A stretch of 64,000 bases of DNA. It comes from Aquarana catesbeiana. Lineage: Eukaryota > Chordata > Amphibia > Anura > Ranidae. The stretch is taken from assembly GCF_042186555.1 (NCBI RefSeq), contig NC_133325.1:670953640-671017639 (forward strand), read 5' to 3'. The notes beneath the pieces were generated by a model. That model saw only the letters and a program-made list of their open reading frames with translations. It ran no database searches and was not told where the DNA came from. Positions 21,256-32,521 of this stretch are shown piece after piece; the stretch's first letter is position 1; the number at the start of each line of letters is the position of its first letter. The translations under genes were made by a program, and so were the position numbers.

Positions 21256-22956
21256 TAGACATGTGCGCTGTCAAAAAATTTGTTTTGTTTCGTTCCATTC
21301 CGTTTCGTATTATGCCCTGTACACACGATAGGATTTTCTGATGGAAAATGTGTGATAGGACCTTGTTGTCGGAAATTCCGACCGTGTGTAGGCTCCATCA
21401 CACATTTTCCATAGGAATTTCCGTCACACAAAATTTGAGATCTGGTTCTCAAATTTTCCGACAACAAAATCCGTTGTCGGAAATTCCGTACACAATTCCG
21501 ACTCACAAAGTGCTACGCATGCTCGGAATCAAGCAGAAGAGCAGCACTGGCTATTGAACTTAATTCTTCTCCGCTCGTCATACGCGTTGTAGGTCACCGC
21601 CTTCTTGATGTTCGGAATTTCCGACCAACTTTGTGTGACCGTATCGTGTGTACAGGGCATTAGAGCTACATAAGAGCTGTTAAGCTAGCGCCGCATCATT
21701 GGCTGGGTGCCTCCGTTGGAGGCAGGATCCTGTGTGTGTTCCTCGCTGGAGTCCCTGGAGATCATCCATCGCTGGAGATCGAAAATTGGATTACATTGCT
21801 GGAGTAGGAGCATGGATTTATTGGATTACATCGCTGGAATCTTTTTTATTTTTTATTTTTTTATTTTTAATAAAGGACTTGTCCCAAGCCGTCTCCTGTG
21901 GTTTTTTAACATTTTGACACTTTATTTTTGTGAAATGGTAGGAGTACAATGTACCCCTTACCAATTCACATAGGAGGGGGGCCTGGATCTGGGTGTCCCC
22001 TTTGTTAAAGGGAGCTTCCAGATTCCGATAAGCCCCCCGTCTGCAGACCCCCACAACCACTGGGCAAGGGTTGTGGGGATGAGGCCCTTGTCCCCATCAA
22101 CCTGGGGACATCATCCCCATGTTGAGGGCATGTGGCCTGGTACGGTTCAGGAGGGGGGATGCTCTCTCATCCCCCCTCTTTTCCTGTGGCCTACCAGGTT
22201 GCGTGCTCGGATAAGGGTCTCCTGTGGATTTTTGGGGGAACCCCATGCCATTTTTTTAAAAATTTTGGCGCGGAGTTCCCTTTAAAATCCATACCAGACG
22301 TATGGATTTTTGGGGGGAACCCCACGCCATTTTAAAAAAAAATTTTACCGCGGAGTTCCTGGTAATGGAATTTTGGGGGACCCCCACGTATTTTTTAAAA
22401 TTTTCCAATGACTTTCAATGACTTTTATGTGTATTGTCGGGACTAACAATTCATAACGCTTTTAAATTACTTTTTTTTTCCTTTAGAAATGTCATTTTGC
22501 TCTCGCACTGTTATAAACACAGGAAACATGCACTAATTTACAGGCATACTATAGACACCACCCAGGTACGAAATTTAAAAGAATATTTCACTTTTATTGT
22601 TTCACTTAAAGCATTATTAAAATCACTGCTCCCGAAAAAACGTCCGTTTTTAAAACTTTTTTTGCATTGATACATGTCCCCTGGGGCAGGACCCAGGTCC
22701 CCAAACACTTTTTACAACAATAACTTGCATATTAACCTTTAAATTATCACTTTTGATTTCTCCCTTAGACTTTTAAAAGGTGTTCCCGCGGGTTTCCGTT
22801 GTAACGGAATTTGGATCCGAAATTCGTCAACGAAATTTCGTATTTCGTATAAAATTCGGAAGCATAGCAATTCATATTTCGGATGCTTCCAAATGTACGA
22901 ACTTTCTGAAATTCGTACGAATTTTCGATTCATACAAAACTAATCGCACATGTCTA
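21256..22956. mobile_element. hAT-like non-autonomous element nested in the Harbinger-like element
   Basis: The ends TAGACATGTGCG and CGCACATGTCTA are perfect inverted repeats, and the element is flanked by an exact eight-base duplication GTGTGTAT (21248-21255 and 22957-22964), diagnostic of hAT-type insertion. It contains another Harbinger-like element (21313-21659), a GC-rich stretch with mirror phrases such as TGGGGATGAGGCCCTTGTCC (22074-22093), and from about 22430 a block that also forms the right arm of the foldback element ending at 36992. No transposase. Confidence 0.9.
21313..21659. mobile_element. Harbinger-like short element, third level of the nest
   Basis: The inverted ends TGCCCTGTACACACGATA and its near-complement ending TGTACAGGGCA are flanked by TTA on both sides (21310-21312 and 21660-21662), the three-base duplication typical of PIF/Harbinger. 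At 347 bases, and lacking any frame of transposase type, it is non-autonomous. It resembles the outer element at 20960, so the same family hit twice. Confidence 0.9.
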
Positions 22957-23164
22957 GTGTGTATGCAAGACAAGTTTGAGCCAACATCATTCGTAAAAAA
23001 ATCCACGGTTTTGTTGTCGGAAATTCCGATCGTGTGTACGTGGCATAAGTTTTCAGAGCCTTATCTGTTAGGTCACATTCACACTTCTATGCACATATTG
23101 TTGTGTTATCATGCATATTAAAGCATAGTAAATTGACTGTGTATGCACAATGCAATAGCAACTC

Positions 23165-23665
23165 AAGACACAAACATGAACAAAACAAACACACCTGAAC
23201 CTCAGGTGGAAAAAGTTAGGAGTTTATTTTTGGTCCATGGACGTGCATTGAAATCTTAATAAAGATTTTTGAGCACACTCTTTATAACATGCGTCAACAT
23301 GCCAAAAACACTTGTAGATGGACCCTTAAAGTGTGAAAATGTGTACTCAACACAGATGGAGACAAGTATTAGCATTCAGTGTTTTCCGAGGACTAAAGGA
23401 ATTCTCAGGCACAAGACACATACAGTACATGAACAAAAGAAATGCACCAGAACCTAGCTGAAAAAAATAAGGCAGGTGTGTATTTGTGGTCCATGAGCGT
23501 GAATGAAAATGATTAAAATTAAAAATTGTTGACCATGCTCTACATAACATGTGTCAACGTGCCAAAAACATTGGGGATGAGCCCTTAAAGTGTGGAAATC
23601 GTTACTACACATAGATGAAGGCAAGTGTTAGCATTTAGTGTGTAGTCAGGGCTAAAGGAATCCTC
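23165..23665. repeat. Diverged two-copy tandem repeat, period about 245 bases
   Basis: Unit 1 (23165-23410) and unit 2 (23411-23665) share in order ACATGAACAAAA, GGTCCATG, ATAACATG(C/T)GTCAAC(A/G)TGCC, CCCTTAAAGTGTG and AAAGGAAT(T/C)CTCAGG. Divergence is considerable, so the duplication is old. No function is apparent. Confidence 0.75.
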
Positions 23666-23960
23666 AGGTACTAGGAAAACCTTTTGCATATACCCAAAAA
23701 GTATGCGAAAGCACATTTGGATGTATACTATATTATAATAAAGTCCAACTAGGATGATAATTTTTGGTTATAGGTATACCACAAAATAGTGCTAATACCA
23801 TTATATCAAGGGTCTGTTGCCATTTGCTACACAACTATACTACTTTGGAAAATAGGAATCAAACAGATTTAAAAAAAAAATGTTAAAAATTTAAACCAAA
23901 TCATATATGTTGGGTGACATCTCCTTGGGTTTTTTGCTCATGTGATGTGTATGATTTAGT

Positions 23961-24066
23961 AGAGCAGTGGTTCTCAACACCTGTCCTCAGGACCCACTAA
24001 CAGGCCAGATTTTCAAGTTAATTGAAATACATCACAGGTGATAATATTTACTGCTCAGTGAGGCAT
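23961..24066. mobile_element. hAT-type short element, one end only
   Basis: AGCAGTGGTTCTCAACACCT, then TCAGGACCCACTAACAGGCC, matches one terminus of a well-known family of short hAT-like elements in frogs (ends CAGTGGTTCTC). The complementary second end is missing within 300 bases, so it is truncated. A weaker trace of a similar end (GGTTGAGAACTGCTG) lies at 57511-57525. Confidence 0.6.
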
Positions 24067-25585
24067 GGTTAGAGGCCCGTAGGTAGTCATACTATAGGCA
24101 GCTGAAAGCCACATAAGGCTCACCGGTTGGGGCCACCAATTTGTTTCCTATATATATGGGGAGTATTAAAAGTATTCACTGTAGTCTAGTACAACGGAAA
24201 AGAGGTGTGGATTTAATTTTTAGCTACCCTTATAAGATAAATGTACACTGAAATATCATACAACAAATCTTTAACAAACACATTCTACCTTGTTTCCACG
24301 CTAGTGTCTCTGAACTGTGCACTAGCAGTAATGAAAGGTGATAACATTATATGTCATGGAATCTCCCACAGACTTTGTGACTCACACTCTACATGTGAAA
24401 TATATGAATGAATGCGATGATCGATATACTATGAAATGTTCAGAATGTGCAGTGGAACTGAAGCCATCTGTTAAGAAAACTGGAAAAACTCAAAGAGATT
24501 AAAAGATTAGGCAACATTTGTGGGGAAACATATGCATAGCACTATGATACCAGAAGAGCTGCCCTGCAGTGTTCAGTTCATTCTGCCCTTGATAGACACT
24601 CAGTATCCTCAGTATACCATGCCTACATTCTACAGAAAGCCAATTAGAAAACGTTTGATGCATGGATATTGTTTTATATTGAGTTATGGTTCTATGGGCA
24701 CAGTACCATTCTACAACAGCACACATGGATACTGCATCTGTGGCTTTATATACAGTTATCCTTAGCAATAAAACAGCCAGTGAACCCAAAACTGATATTT
24801 ATATTTATTGATATTGGGGAATTAAACCACTGACAATTTCTCTGAAAACCTACTGGACATCACAGTATTACTCCATGCCAACCACTGTGTAGCCAATGCA
24901 ATGTTCAGAGGATTATTCTCCGCATAACACTGCAGAGAAAGCTTTGTCTTTGGAGAAGAGATCGATCACATATTTTGACAGCTCATGTGATCAGGATCTC
25001 CTTCTTCTAGCTTTTTTTCCATTACATTTTTTTTAGATGTGCTCCACTGGCTTCAGAGAGCCACTGTAAAGCAGCAATATGGCCACAGTATGACCAACTA
25101 GCTGCTCTTTTAAATTAACCCCATTAACATTCTATCAGTGAGATCACTGTGCTTGCACTCCACCTCCCTGATGCAACAAAAAGTGCTACAGCACAAAAAG
25201 GTTAACAGGAACAGAATCAAACTTTGAAGCAGGGTGATATCACTTCTGGGGTATCCAAAGCATACAAAAAGCCACGCATCGACTCAACCAGACTCCACCT
25301 TGCCCAGACAAGACAGACAAAATCCAGCAGATCACCGCCCAACCAAACCTTCATCAAATACATATTGATATAATTTACCTACTTAATGCTATCATTAAAA
25401 CTGAATTAAGTGTGAGCTCCCACTTCCTGAACATCTGCAGTTCTTAGGAGATCCCCATTCTAACAAATATTTCTTATAGGATTTCCATTCCTTATTATGT
25501 GCGCACTTATCAGATAAGGCATACATATACTGTAGTATAGTATCATATTTCATATATAAAAAGACAGTAACATAAGATTAAAGGC
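24067..25585. other. No gene recognised
   Basis: Unique-looking sequence with only short accidental frames on both strands at 24499-24789. Nothing supports a gene, RNA or defined repeat. Confidence 0.45.
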
Positions 25586-25587
25586 TC

Positions 25588-25931
25588 ATATACACTATAA
25601 GTAAATCGGGCGAACATTTTCACTTAAAGAATTTTCGTACGATTTTCGTATAGTGTGTACACAACTTTCAACAGCTGATTCTGAATTTTCGTATGGAAAT
25701 TCCCGAAGGGACAAACTCCAACATTTTTCTCGTACGGGAACAGAACAAACTATTTTAATATGTACCATTTTCGTACGATTTTCGTACAAGAAAAATCAGA
25801 AAAGAAAGACCGCGCATGATCAGAAACAAATTTGTCATACGAGAATATTCGTAAGAATTTTCTTTCATCGGTTCCGATTTGCTGTGAAACATTGAGAAAA
25901 AACGTTCGCCCGATTTTCTTATAGTGTGTAC
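25588..25931. mobile_element. Short inverted-repeat element of the GTACGA/CGTACG type
   Basis: TACACTATAAGTAAATCGGG on the left is answered by CCCGATTTTCTTATAGTGTG on the right, about 26 paired bases with two mismatches. The interior repeats TTTTCGTACGATTTTCGTA twice. It is about 344 bases and non-coding. Overall design resembles the Harbinger-like elements at 20960 and 21313, but the target duplication is unclear. Confidence 0.7.
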
Positions 25932-25932
25932 C

Positions 25933-26879
25933 CCACTTAAGATTGACAATCTTACTGGATTATTAAAAAATGTATGTACACAACGAGAGGACAACAGATA
26001 CTGTACTTACAGCAAGGTGTCAGTTACAAAAACTCTGGAACATGTGTGTAATTACACTGGCCACTTCCTTCCAGTGAAATGTAATCAGTTAAGCTATGCA
26101 CAGCTGCAGTTAGTTTACTGAGCGATCTGCTTTATACAAGGCTTATGGGAAAAACGTAAACTAGAAACTGTGTCAGGTTTTACTTCTGTGCGGCCTCTAA
26201 AAAAGAGGCAACTAACAGACAATGGAGGGTACAGACCTTTCAGATGTCTGCTGAGCACCCCAAGGGTCAGATTATCCTCCGATCGTTGCTGGGATTTGGT
26301 TGGCTATATTTGATTACACAGGAAACCAAAAAGACAGAATAACAAAGATGCCAAAGAAGAAAATAAAGGATAATCACAAAGTCTGGCAAGCCAGACAAGC
26401 ATTTTTCCAGCAATGCAAAAAAGATAATGTGCTACATACAATACATTGTAGGATATGTGCTTGTCTTGCTTGCCTTTGCTTGTAAGTGCAATTTTTTTCA
26501 ATGCTGTGGATTTCAGCGAATGCTGAAAGCTCAAAGCTGCTGCATGTTCTTTGTTTTTCATTTAGCGGTTGATGAACTTTTTCCCTGAGTACTGGGAATT
26601 GCTGCAGGGCATTTCAGCTTACACTTGGAATACATGCCTGGAGTTGGTTTCATGAGAAAGACTAAGCTTCTTTATGGGCATTTACAGATTTCTTTAACTC
26701 TTAATATGACCAATATTGAATAATGTTTCTGAGTGCCATATAGATGAGTTCATTTCAGGCCACAATTCTAAAATTAGCAATTAAACTACATATTGCAATC
26801 AAAACAGACCCGAGAGTATGATTGTATTGTTTGTCCTGGCATATTTCTGATATGTAATAAACCCAAAACCAATTAGCAC
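25933..26879. other. No gene recognised
   Basis: No gene-like frame, RNA or defined repeat was recognised in this stretch. The antisense 85-residue frame at 26304-26561 has no motif and is treated as chance. Confidence 0.4.
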
Positions 26880-27530
26880 AACCAAAAAAAAAAAAAACAC
26901 AATAAAATAAGAATAATGGTGCACAAGACAACACTGGAGTTGCCAGGTAACACTAATAAGTGATTTCACAAAACTCAGTAGTCACAATGTAAATAACAAT
27001 AATTAGTGCAGTGCAAATCAAATATTGAATACTCAAATTTCTATAAAATGCAATATAGATTATAAAAAAGATCAAATGTGCAAATCAACTAAATAATATA
27101 TGGAATATATGTGTGTATTACGGTAATTCCAAATACCGGTATATAACAAATATCAACAAGAAAGTCTGAATAGTAATTCACAGTCCATATTCCCATCGCA
27201 CACATTCCTGGAATAGGCTCTTAAGGTACTGGGTGCTGTAACAACCGCCAGCTGGACACTGGAACCTATACGATATGTAGATATTCGCCAGCACACCACG
27301 GATCATCAATTTCATCCAAACAATTCATTACTAAAGAAAGATCTCATCACAAAACAGTGTAACGTTTCGGAGCCACGCAGGACCCCTTAGTCAGGCATGT
27401 GATAAATTCATACTGTTGTGCAGAGGTATTTAAGTGAACATCCACCAATCAGAACCAGAGCGCAAATAGCCCCTCCCATCCCATGACAGCACATTACGTC
27501 ATCAGTCCCGTCAAAAAAAATATATAAATG
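26880..27530 (-). mobile_element. Retroelement 3' region (minus strand) with hammerhead-like motif
   Basis: On the minus strand, 27402-27357 reads CTGACTAAGGGGTCCTGCG then TGGCTCCGAAACGTTACACT: a CTGANNA core, an imperfect stem and GAAAC. The preceding minus-strand sequence has a GC-rich segment (CCAATCAGA box-like) and the following part continues to a homopolymer A run at 26883-26897. The fold is less regular than at 15838. Element class is uncertain. Confidence 0.35.
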
Positions 27531-27537
27531 TCACATA

Positions 27538-28021
27538 TGTATATATAATGTATATCTGCTGAACTATGTTAGCTAAGGGTGGGAAACATTGCAATCTGGC
27601 AGTGCTGGGACTAAAAACATAATTGTACAAATTGCACATGTAAATTACATTGTAGTCAGGAGCATCTGTCTGATCGGCATCGGCTGCCCTCGCTGACTAG
27701 CATCTCTAGTCTTCCGGACTACCACCGGCCGCATTGAGCATGCGCAGCGGGTCCCTTGAGCTAATTGGCTGGCTGGGCTGGTTGCATGACAACCAATGCT
27801 GATGACAAGGCGCATCTGAGCATGCGCCACCAGCACCTCGTAGCGGATCGGTTTACCTTGTTGGTTGCTTGGGGCGCATCTGCTGATCGGGCATATGCTC
27901 CTGCCTACAATGTAATATACATGTGCAATTTGTACAATTATGTTATTAGTCCCAGCACTGCCCGACTGCAATGTTTCCCAGCCTTAGCTAACATAGCTCA
28001 GCAGATATACATTATATATAC
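27538..28021. mobile_element. Hairpin-forming inverted-repeat element
   Basis: About 130 bases at each side are inverted copies: ATGTATATCTGCTGAACTAT, then GTTAGCTAAGG..GGGAAACATTGCA on the left, and the complement ending TCAGCAGATATACATTATAT on the right (27888-28015). The interior (27673-27887) is GC-richer and partly self-complementary (GAGCATGCGC on the left, GAGCATGCGCC on the right). No coding frame. It directly abuts Tc1 copy B. Probably a foldback or TA-targeting short element. Confidence 0.75.
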
Positions 28022-29580
28022 AGTATCTCACAAAAGTGAATACACCCCTCACATTTTTGTAAATATTTTATTGTATCTTTTCATGTGACAATACTGAAGA
28101 AATAACACTTTGCTACAATGTAAAGTAGTGAGTGTACAGCTTGTATTACAGTGTACATTTGCTGTCCCCTCAAAATAACTCAACACACAGCCATCAATGT
28201 CTAAACCACTGACAACAAAAGTGAGCACACCCGTAAGTAAAAATGTCCAAACTGGGCCCAAAGTGTCAATATTTTGTGCTGCCACCATTATTTTCCAGCA
28301 CTGCCTTAACCCTCTGGGGCATGGATTTCACCAGAGCTTCACAGGTTACCACTGGAGTCCTCTTCCACTCCACCATAACGACAGCACAGAGCTGGTGGAT
28401 GTTAGAGACCTTGCGCTCCTCCACCATCCGTTTGAGGATGCCCTACAGATGCTCAATAGGGTTTAGGTCAGGAGACATGCTTAGCCAGTCCATCTTTACC
28501 CCAGCTTCTTTAGCAAGGCAGTAGTCGTCTTGGAGGGGTGTTTGGGGTCGTTATCATGTTGGAGTACTGCCCTGTGGCCCAGTCTCCGAAGGGCGGTGAT
28601 CATACTCTGCTTCAGTATGTCACAGCACATGTTCATGGTTCCCTCAATGAACTCTAGCTTCCCAGGGCCGGCAGCACTCATGCAGCCCCTGACCGTGACA
28701 ATCCTACCACCATGCTTGACTGTAGGCAAGACACACTTGTATTTGTACTCCTCACCTGGTTGCCACCACACATGCTTGACACCATCTGAACCAAATACAT
28801 TTATCTTGGTCTCATCAGACCACAGGACATGGTTCCAGTAATCCATGTCCTCAGTCTGCTTGTCTTCAACAAACTGTTTGTGGGTTTTCTTGTGCATCAT
28901 CTTTAGAAGAGGCTTCCTTCTGGGATGACAGTCATGCAGATCAATTTGATGCAGTGTGTGGCGTATGGTCTGAGCACTGACAGGCTGAACCCTCACCCCT
29001 TCTACCTCTGCAGCAATGCTGGCAGCTCTCATACATCTATTTCCCAAAGACAACCTCTGGATATGACGCTGAGCATGTGCACTCAACTGTTTGGTCGATC
29101 ATGGCAAGGCCTGTTCTGAGTGGAACCTGTCCTGTTAAACAGCAATATGGTCTCGGCCACCGTGTTGCAGCTCAGTTTCAGGGTCTTGGCAATCTTCTTA
29201 TAGCCTAGGCCATCTTTATGTAGAGCAACAATTCTTTTTTTCAGATCCTCAGAGAGTTCTTTGCCATAAGGTGTCATGTTGAACTTCCAGTGACCAGCAT
29301 GAGAGAGTGAGAGCAATAACACCAAATTTAACACACCTGAGACTTTGTTACACTGACGAGTCACATGACACTGGGGAGGGAAAATGGCTAATTGGGCCCA
29401 ATTTGGACATTTTCACTTAGGGGTGTACTCACTTTTGTTGCCAGCAGTTTAGACATTAATGGCTGTGCGTTGAGTTATTTTGAGGAGACAGCAAATTTGC
29501 ACTGTTATACACGCTGTACACTCACTACTTTTCTTTGTAGCAAAGTGTCATTTCTTCAGTGTTGTCACATGAAAAGATAT
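28016..29580 (-). mobile_element. Tc1-like transposon, copy B, truncated
   Basis: Same family as 6152-8601, in inverted orientation. The left end has the full terminal repeat (CTCACAAAAGTGAATACACC at 28026-28045) and the inner unit at about 28220. The right side keeps the inner unit (29417-29442) but the sequence diverges at about 29580, just after the GTCACATGAAAAGATATA phrase, so the last 55 or so bases of the terminal repeat are missing. This removes one outer binding unit and would prevent mobilisation. Confidence 0.95.
28266..29277 (-). pseudogene. Tc1 transposase (DD34E type), copy B
   Basis: From the ATG at 29277 the frame reads MTPYGKELSEDLKKRIVALH and KIAKTLKLSCNTVAETI (first helix-turn-helix), then RTGSTQNRPCHDRP. 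A frame break near 29085 is followed by a 196-residue frame with LWSDETKINVFG (first Asp), WWQPGEEY, and LQHDNDPKHPSK (second Asp). A second break near 28496 precedes MSPDLNPIEHLWGIL (Glu) and the stop at 28266-28268. It is better preserved than copy A: start codon intact and no inserted sequence. Two frameshifts still disable it. Confidence 0.93.
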
Positions 29581-30480
29581 ACACAAATCCTTGGATGCAA
29601 CAGGTGTACATATGGAAGCAAACAGAAAGCACACAACACCTAGTGTTCTTCGTTTTAAAGGATTTAATATATATTAAAAAAATGGGTATTGCACTTAAAA
29701 ATAGAGCACTGCAGCCAGTGCTAACTCAAAGCTGCATGGATTGACAGCTCCCAGCATTCAGGCAAAATCCAATATGGCCACGGGATCCCATCATCCTATG
29801 GTTGAGGGGTTCCGGTAAGCATTTTTGGTACAGAGGAAACGTGTTGCTCAATGTCCTTTGAGAACAGTAAGTCCTGTGTAGGGTCTGAAGCCCGAAGGCT
29901 TCATAGTGACTTCAGAAGTATGAAATCTTCTATCCTGATTGGGCAGGTGTGCACAGCCCTTATGAATTGGGTGTTTGCAATAGTTCAGGGCTCTTCCCTT
30001 CCTAAGGAGCCTTTTTAGCTGTGTGGAAGCAGATAAAGGGTCTGAGTGGACCTGGATAGCCAGGAGGCTGAAGTGAAGTATTTGTGTTACTATGGAAGAG
30101 AGATGCTGAAACCCCCTGTAAGGGTAACCCTCTTTGTTGTTTTGTGAAATTACGTTTTTAGAAAAGTGAGCAAGGAAAGCCCTAAAAAGAGGAATTAATG
30201 AGTGGCCCGAAGCTTTAGTGCTTAAAAACACTTCCTTGAGTTAATCCTCCTACAATATGTATAGCCAAAATTTCTTCTACCCCATAAAAACCCTATAAGG
30301 TAATTTTTTTTAATTTCTGGGTTCTGTTGTGGGCATTTCTGTCTCAATGACAATAAGTATGGGGAGAAATAGGAAAGCTAAATCTACCAAGTATAGAGAA
30401 AGTCAACAAGAACATTTTACAGGGGTTTTAAACCTTCCTTACTCTATCCAAAATATAAGAAAAAACTTTGACTATACATA
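29581..30480. other. No gene recognised; possible decayed retroelement tail
   Basis: The sequence after the Tc1 breakpoint includes GAGGAAACGTGTTGCTCAA (29833-29851) and an 85-90% AT segment at 29655-29705. I could not classify it. The 127-residue minus frame at 29848-30231 has no domain. Confidence 0.35.
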
Positions 30481-31402
30481 CCCTTAGGTAGGGATGGGCT
30501 GTCTGTTCGGGTCGAACATGAGTTTGACTCGAACATTGGCTGTTCGCCCGTTCGCCGAATAGCGAACAATTTGGGATGTTCGCAGCAAATTCGAAAGCTG
30601 CAGAACACCGTTTAAAAGTCTATGAGAGAAATCAAAAGTGCTAATTTTAAAGGTTAATATGCAGGCTATTGTCATAAAAAGTGTTTGGGGACTGGGCATG
30701 GGCATCCACAGCAGGGGGCAAGGGGGGTCAAGTGCCCCCCCCCGGAATCGGCAACGTGACAGTGTGGGCATTGCCGGCTAAACTGTGCTCGATGGCAGAT
30801 GAACATGCACATCAGTACACAGTCACAGATCACTACCCAAGTCAGACCTAAAGTGTCCTTGCAGAGCTGCAGCGGGGTGCCGAGTGCTGGTATGCTCCCT
30901 GCACTCCTACACTCAGCTGAGAAGACATCAGTTACACTTCTCTGTCAGGAGGAGTGAACTCCGCCCCACAGATCATTTCTATTCCCCGCCTCTGACATGA
31001 TGTCATTCAGAGGCCGGGACAGGAAGAGAGAGATGCACTGCGAGGGAGCGTGCATGTTGCTGGAATTAGGTAAGTGAGCAATGGTGGACAGAGGGGAATA
31101 TATGTTGCTTAACAGTGTAATGTTACAGTGATACTTTTCCAGTGCACTGGACTGGTTAATGTCTTGGGAGCTGTGGTGGGTTTTGTGATTGGGGGTTAAT
31201 TAAGCCATTAGCCAGTAATATGCAGCATGAAGGGGTTAATGTACTGACACTGGCCACAAAAGCTCAAGGCGTTTATGAACACTGCCATTGATCTCTAATG
31301 CATTAGTGGCCAGTAGCAGTTAATTAACTCCTTTGTGCTGCATTAGTGGCCAGTGTCAGTGTTAACCTATTCCTGCTGCAATACAAAGGGGTAATTAACA
31401 CT

Positions 31403-32267
31403 TGTCACGGAACGTCCCACACTCCGCTTGAGTGCTTCCGTCATATACCCCTTCCTCCCAGTCTGTATACAGATATCAGATATTCCAACCTCTCTGAGCA
31501 CAAAACAAGGCGACATTTGCTTGTTGCTAACATGAACTGTGTTTATTTAGAATCAAAATTACAAGACTTTATATGCCGTTGGAACCTCCTCTAACAATAC
31601 AACTGTAACCTAATTAACCTAATTAACATGAGCTGATTAACTAATCCTTTATACAGCCTAGGTGACTGAGACATGACCTATTGCCCAGACTGAGTTAATT
31701 ATCACAGGACATTTCTCACAATAGCAGCAGCTCCAATAGGAGTCGTCCCGTCTCCTACATTGTATAGAGGACAATGTGATCAGCTCATTCAATTAACATA
31801 AACACAGGTAGTTGGAGTTGATGACACCAGCATCTCCTCACAGGATGTGTCCCAACAGAATGAATCAGTCTCAGCAGGGGGCTTCTGGAGGAATCCCCCC
31901 CTCCCTCTTCAGGGACACAAATTATTATTATTATTATACAGTATTTATATAGCGCCAACAGTTTACGTAGCGCTTTACAACTTGAGGGTAGACAGTACAA
32001 ATACAATACACTTTGATACAGTAGGAATTAGAGGGCCCTACTCCTTATAGCTTACAAATCCACAGCAAGGAGTCCCCAACAGAATCAAACAACATACAAT
32101 ATATACATATATACATGACTGAGTCCGATTAGTACAGTTCAGACTGGATTTCTCATTCACCTCACAAAGAGTATTGTTCCATAGAAAATCCAGGGCCCAT
32201 AATCAAAAGGCAACAAGCTTGCATTCAGTCCTCTCCAAAAGCCTCTGTCCCGGCTAGGTCTGTCACA
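31403..32267 (-). repeat. 3' LTR of the minus-strand LTR element (865 bases, carries an insertion)
   Basis: Same sequence as 34332-35034 apart from about twelve substitutions and a 131-base insertion at 31923-32053. Without that insertion and the 25-base difference the lengths agree. Confidence 0.92.
31923..32053 (-). mobile_element. SINE or LINE 3'-tail insertion in the LTR
   Basis: The insertion is flanked by ACAAAT on both sides (31917-31922 and 32054-32059) and absent from the sister LTR. It contains TTATATAGCGCCAACAGTTT and GTAGCGCTTTACAAC, the reverse of the tail family also present at 41716-41853 and 44955-45090. The ATT-repeat end suits a target-primed element. Confidence 0.85.
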
Positions 32268-32283
32268 TTTCTCCCCTTTCGGC
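32268..32283 (-). other. Polypurine tract before the 3' LTR
   Basis: The minus strand reads CCGAAAGGGGAGAAA immediately before the TGTGACAG end of the LTR, as expected for a plus-strand primer. Confidence 0.75.
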
Positions 32284-32521
32284 AGGAGACTAACACAGGA
32301 GGAGACCCCAGACGGGTTGACTCCGAAGTTAGTCAGTAGTTCCAGTCCTCTACTGCCTGTACCCACACAGGACCCCAAACAAATTGTTCCAAACAGAGTA
32401 TTACTCACCCAGCCAACCTCTGCCTCTCTCAGAGAACATATCTGCTGCTGGGGAGAGGCCTGGACGGGCCCTTCTCCCTGGAGTCCTTTCTGCCGCTGGA
32501 GAGAAGACAGGGGGACTGGGC

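Larger units (their letters stand above)
20960..23045. mobile_element. Harbinger-like non-autonomous element (outer), split by nested insertions
   Basis: The outer ends are inverted repeats: TGCCACATACACACGATC at 20960 and GATCGTGTGTACGTGGCA ending at 23045. Internal phrases such as TTGTTGTCGGAAATTCCGA recur near both ends, as in an abundant true-frog family. It is flanked by TTA (left) and TAA (right), an imperfect three-base duplication as expected for PIF/Harbinger. The left part is 20960-21255 and the right part 22957-23045; the middle is a later insertion. No transposase. Confidence 0.8.
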
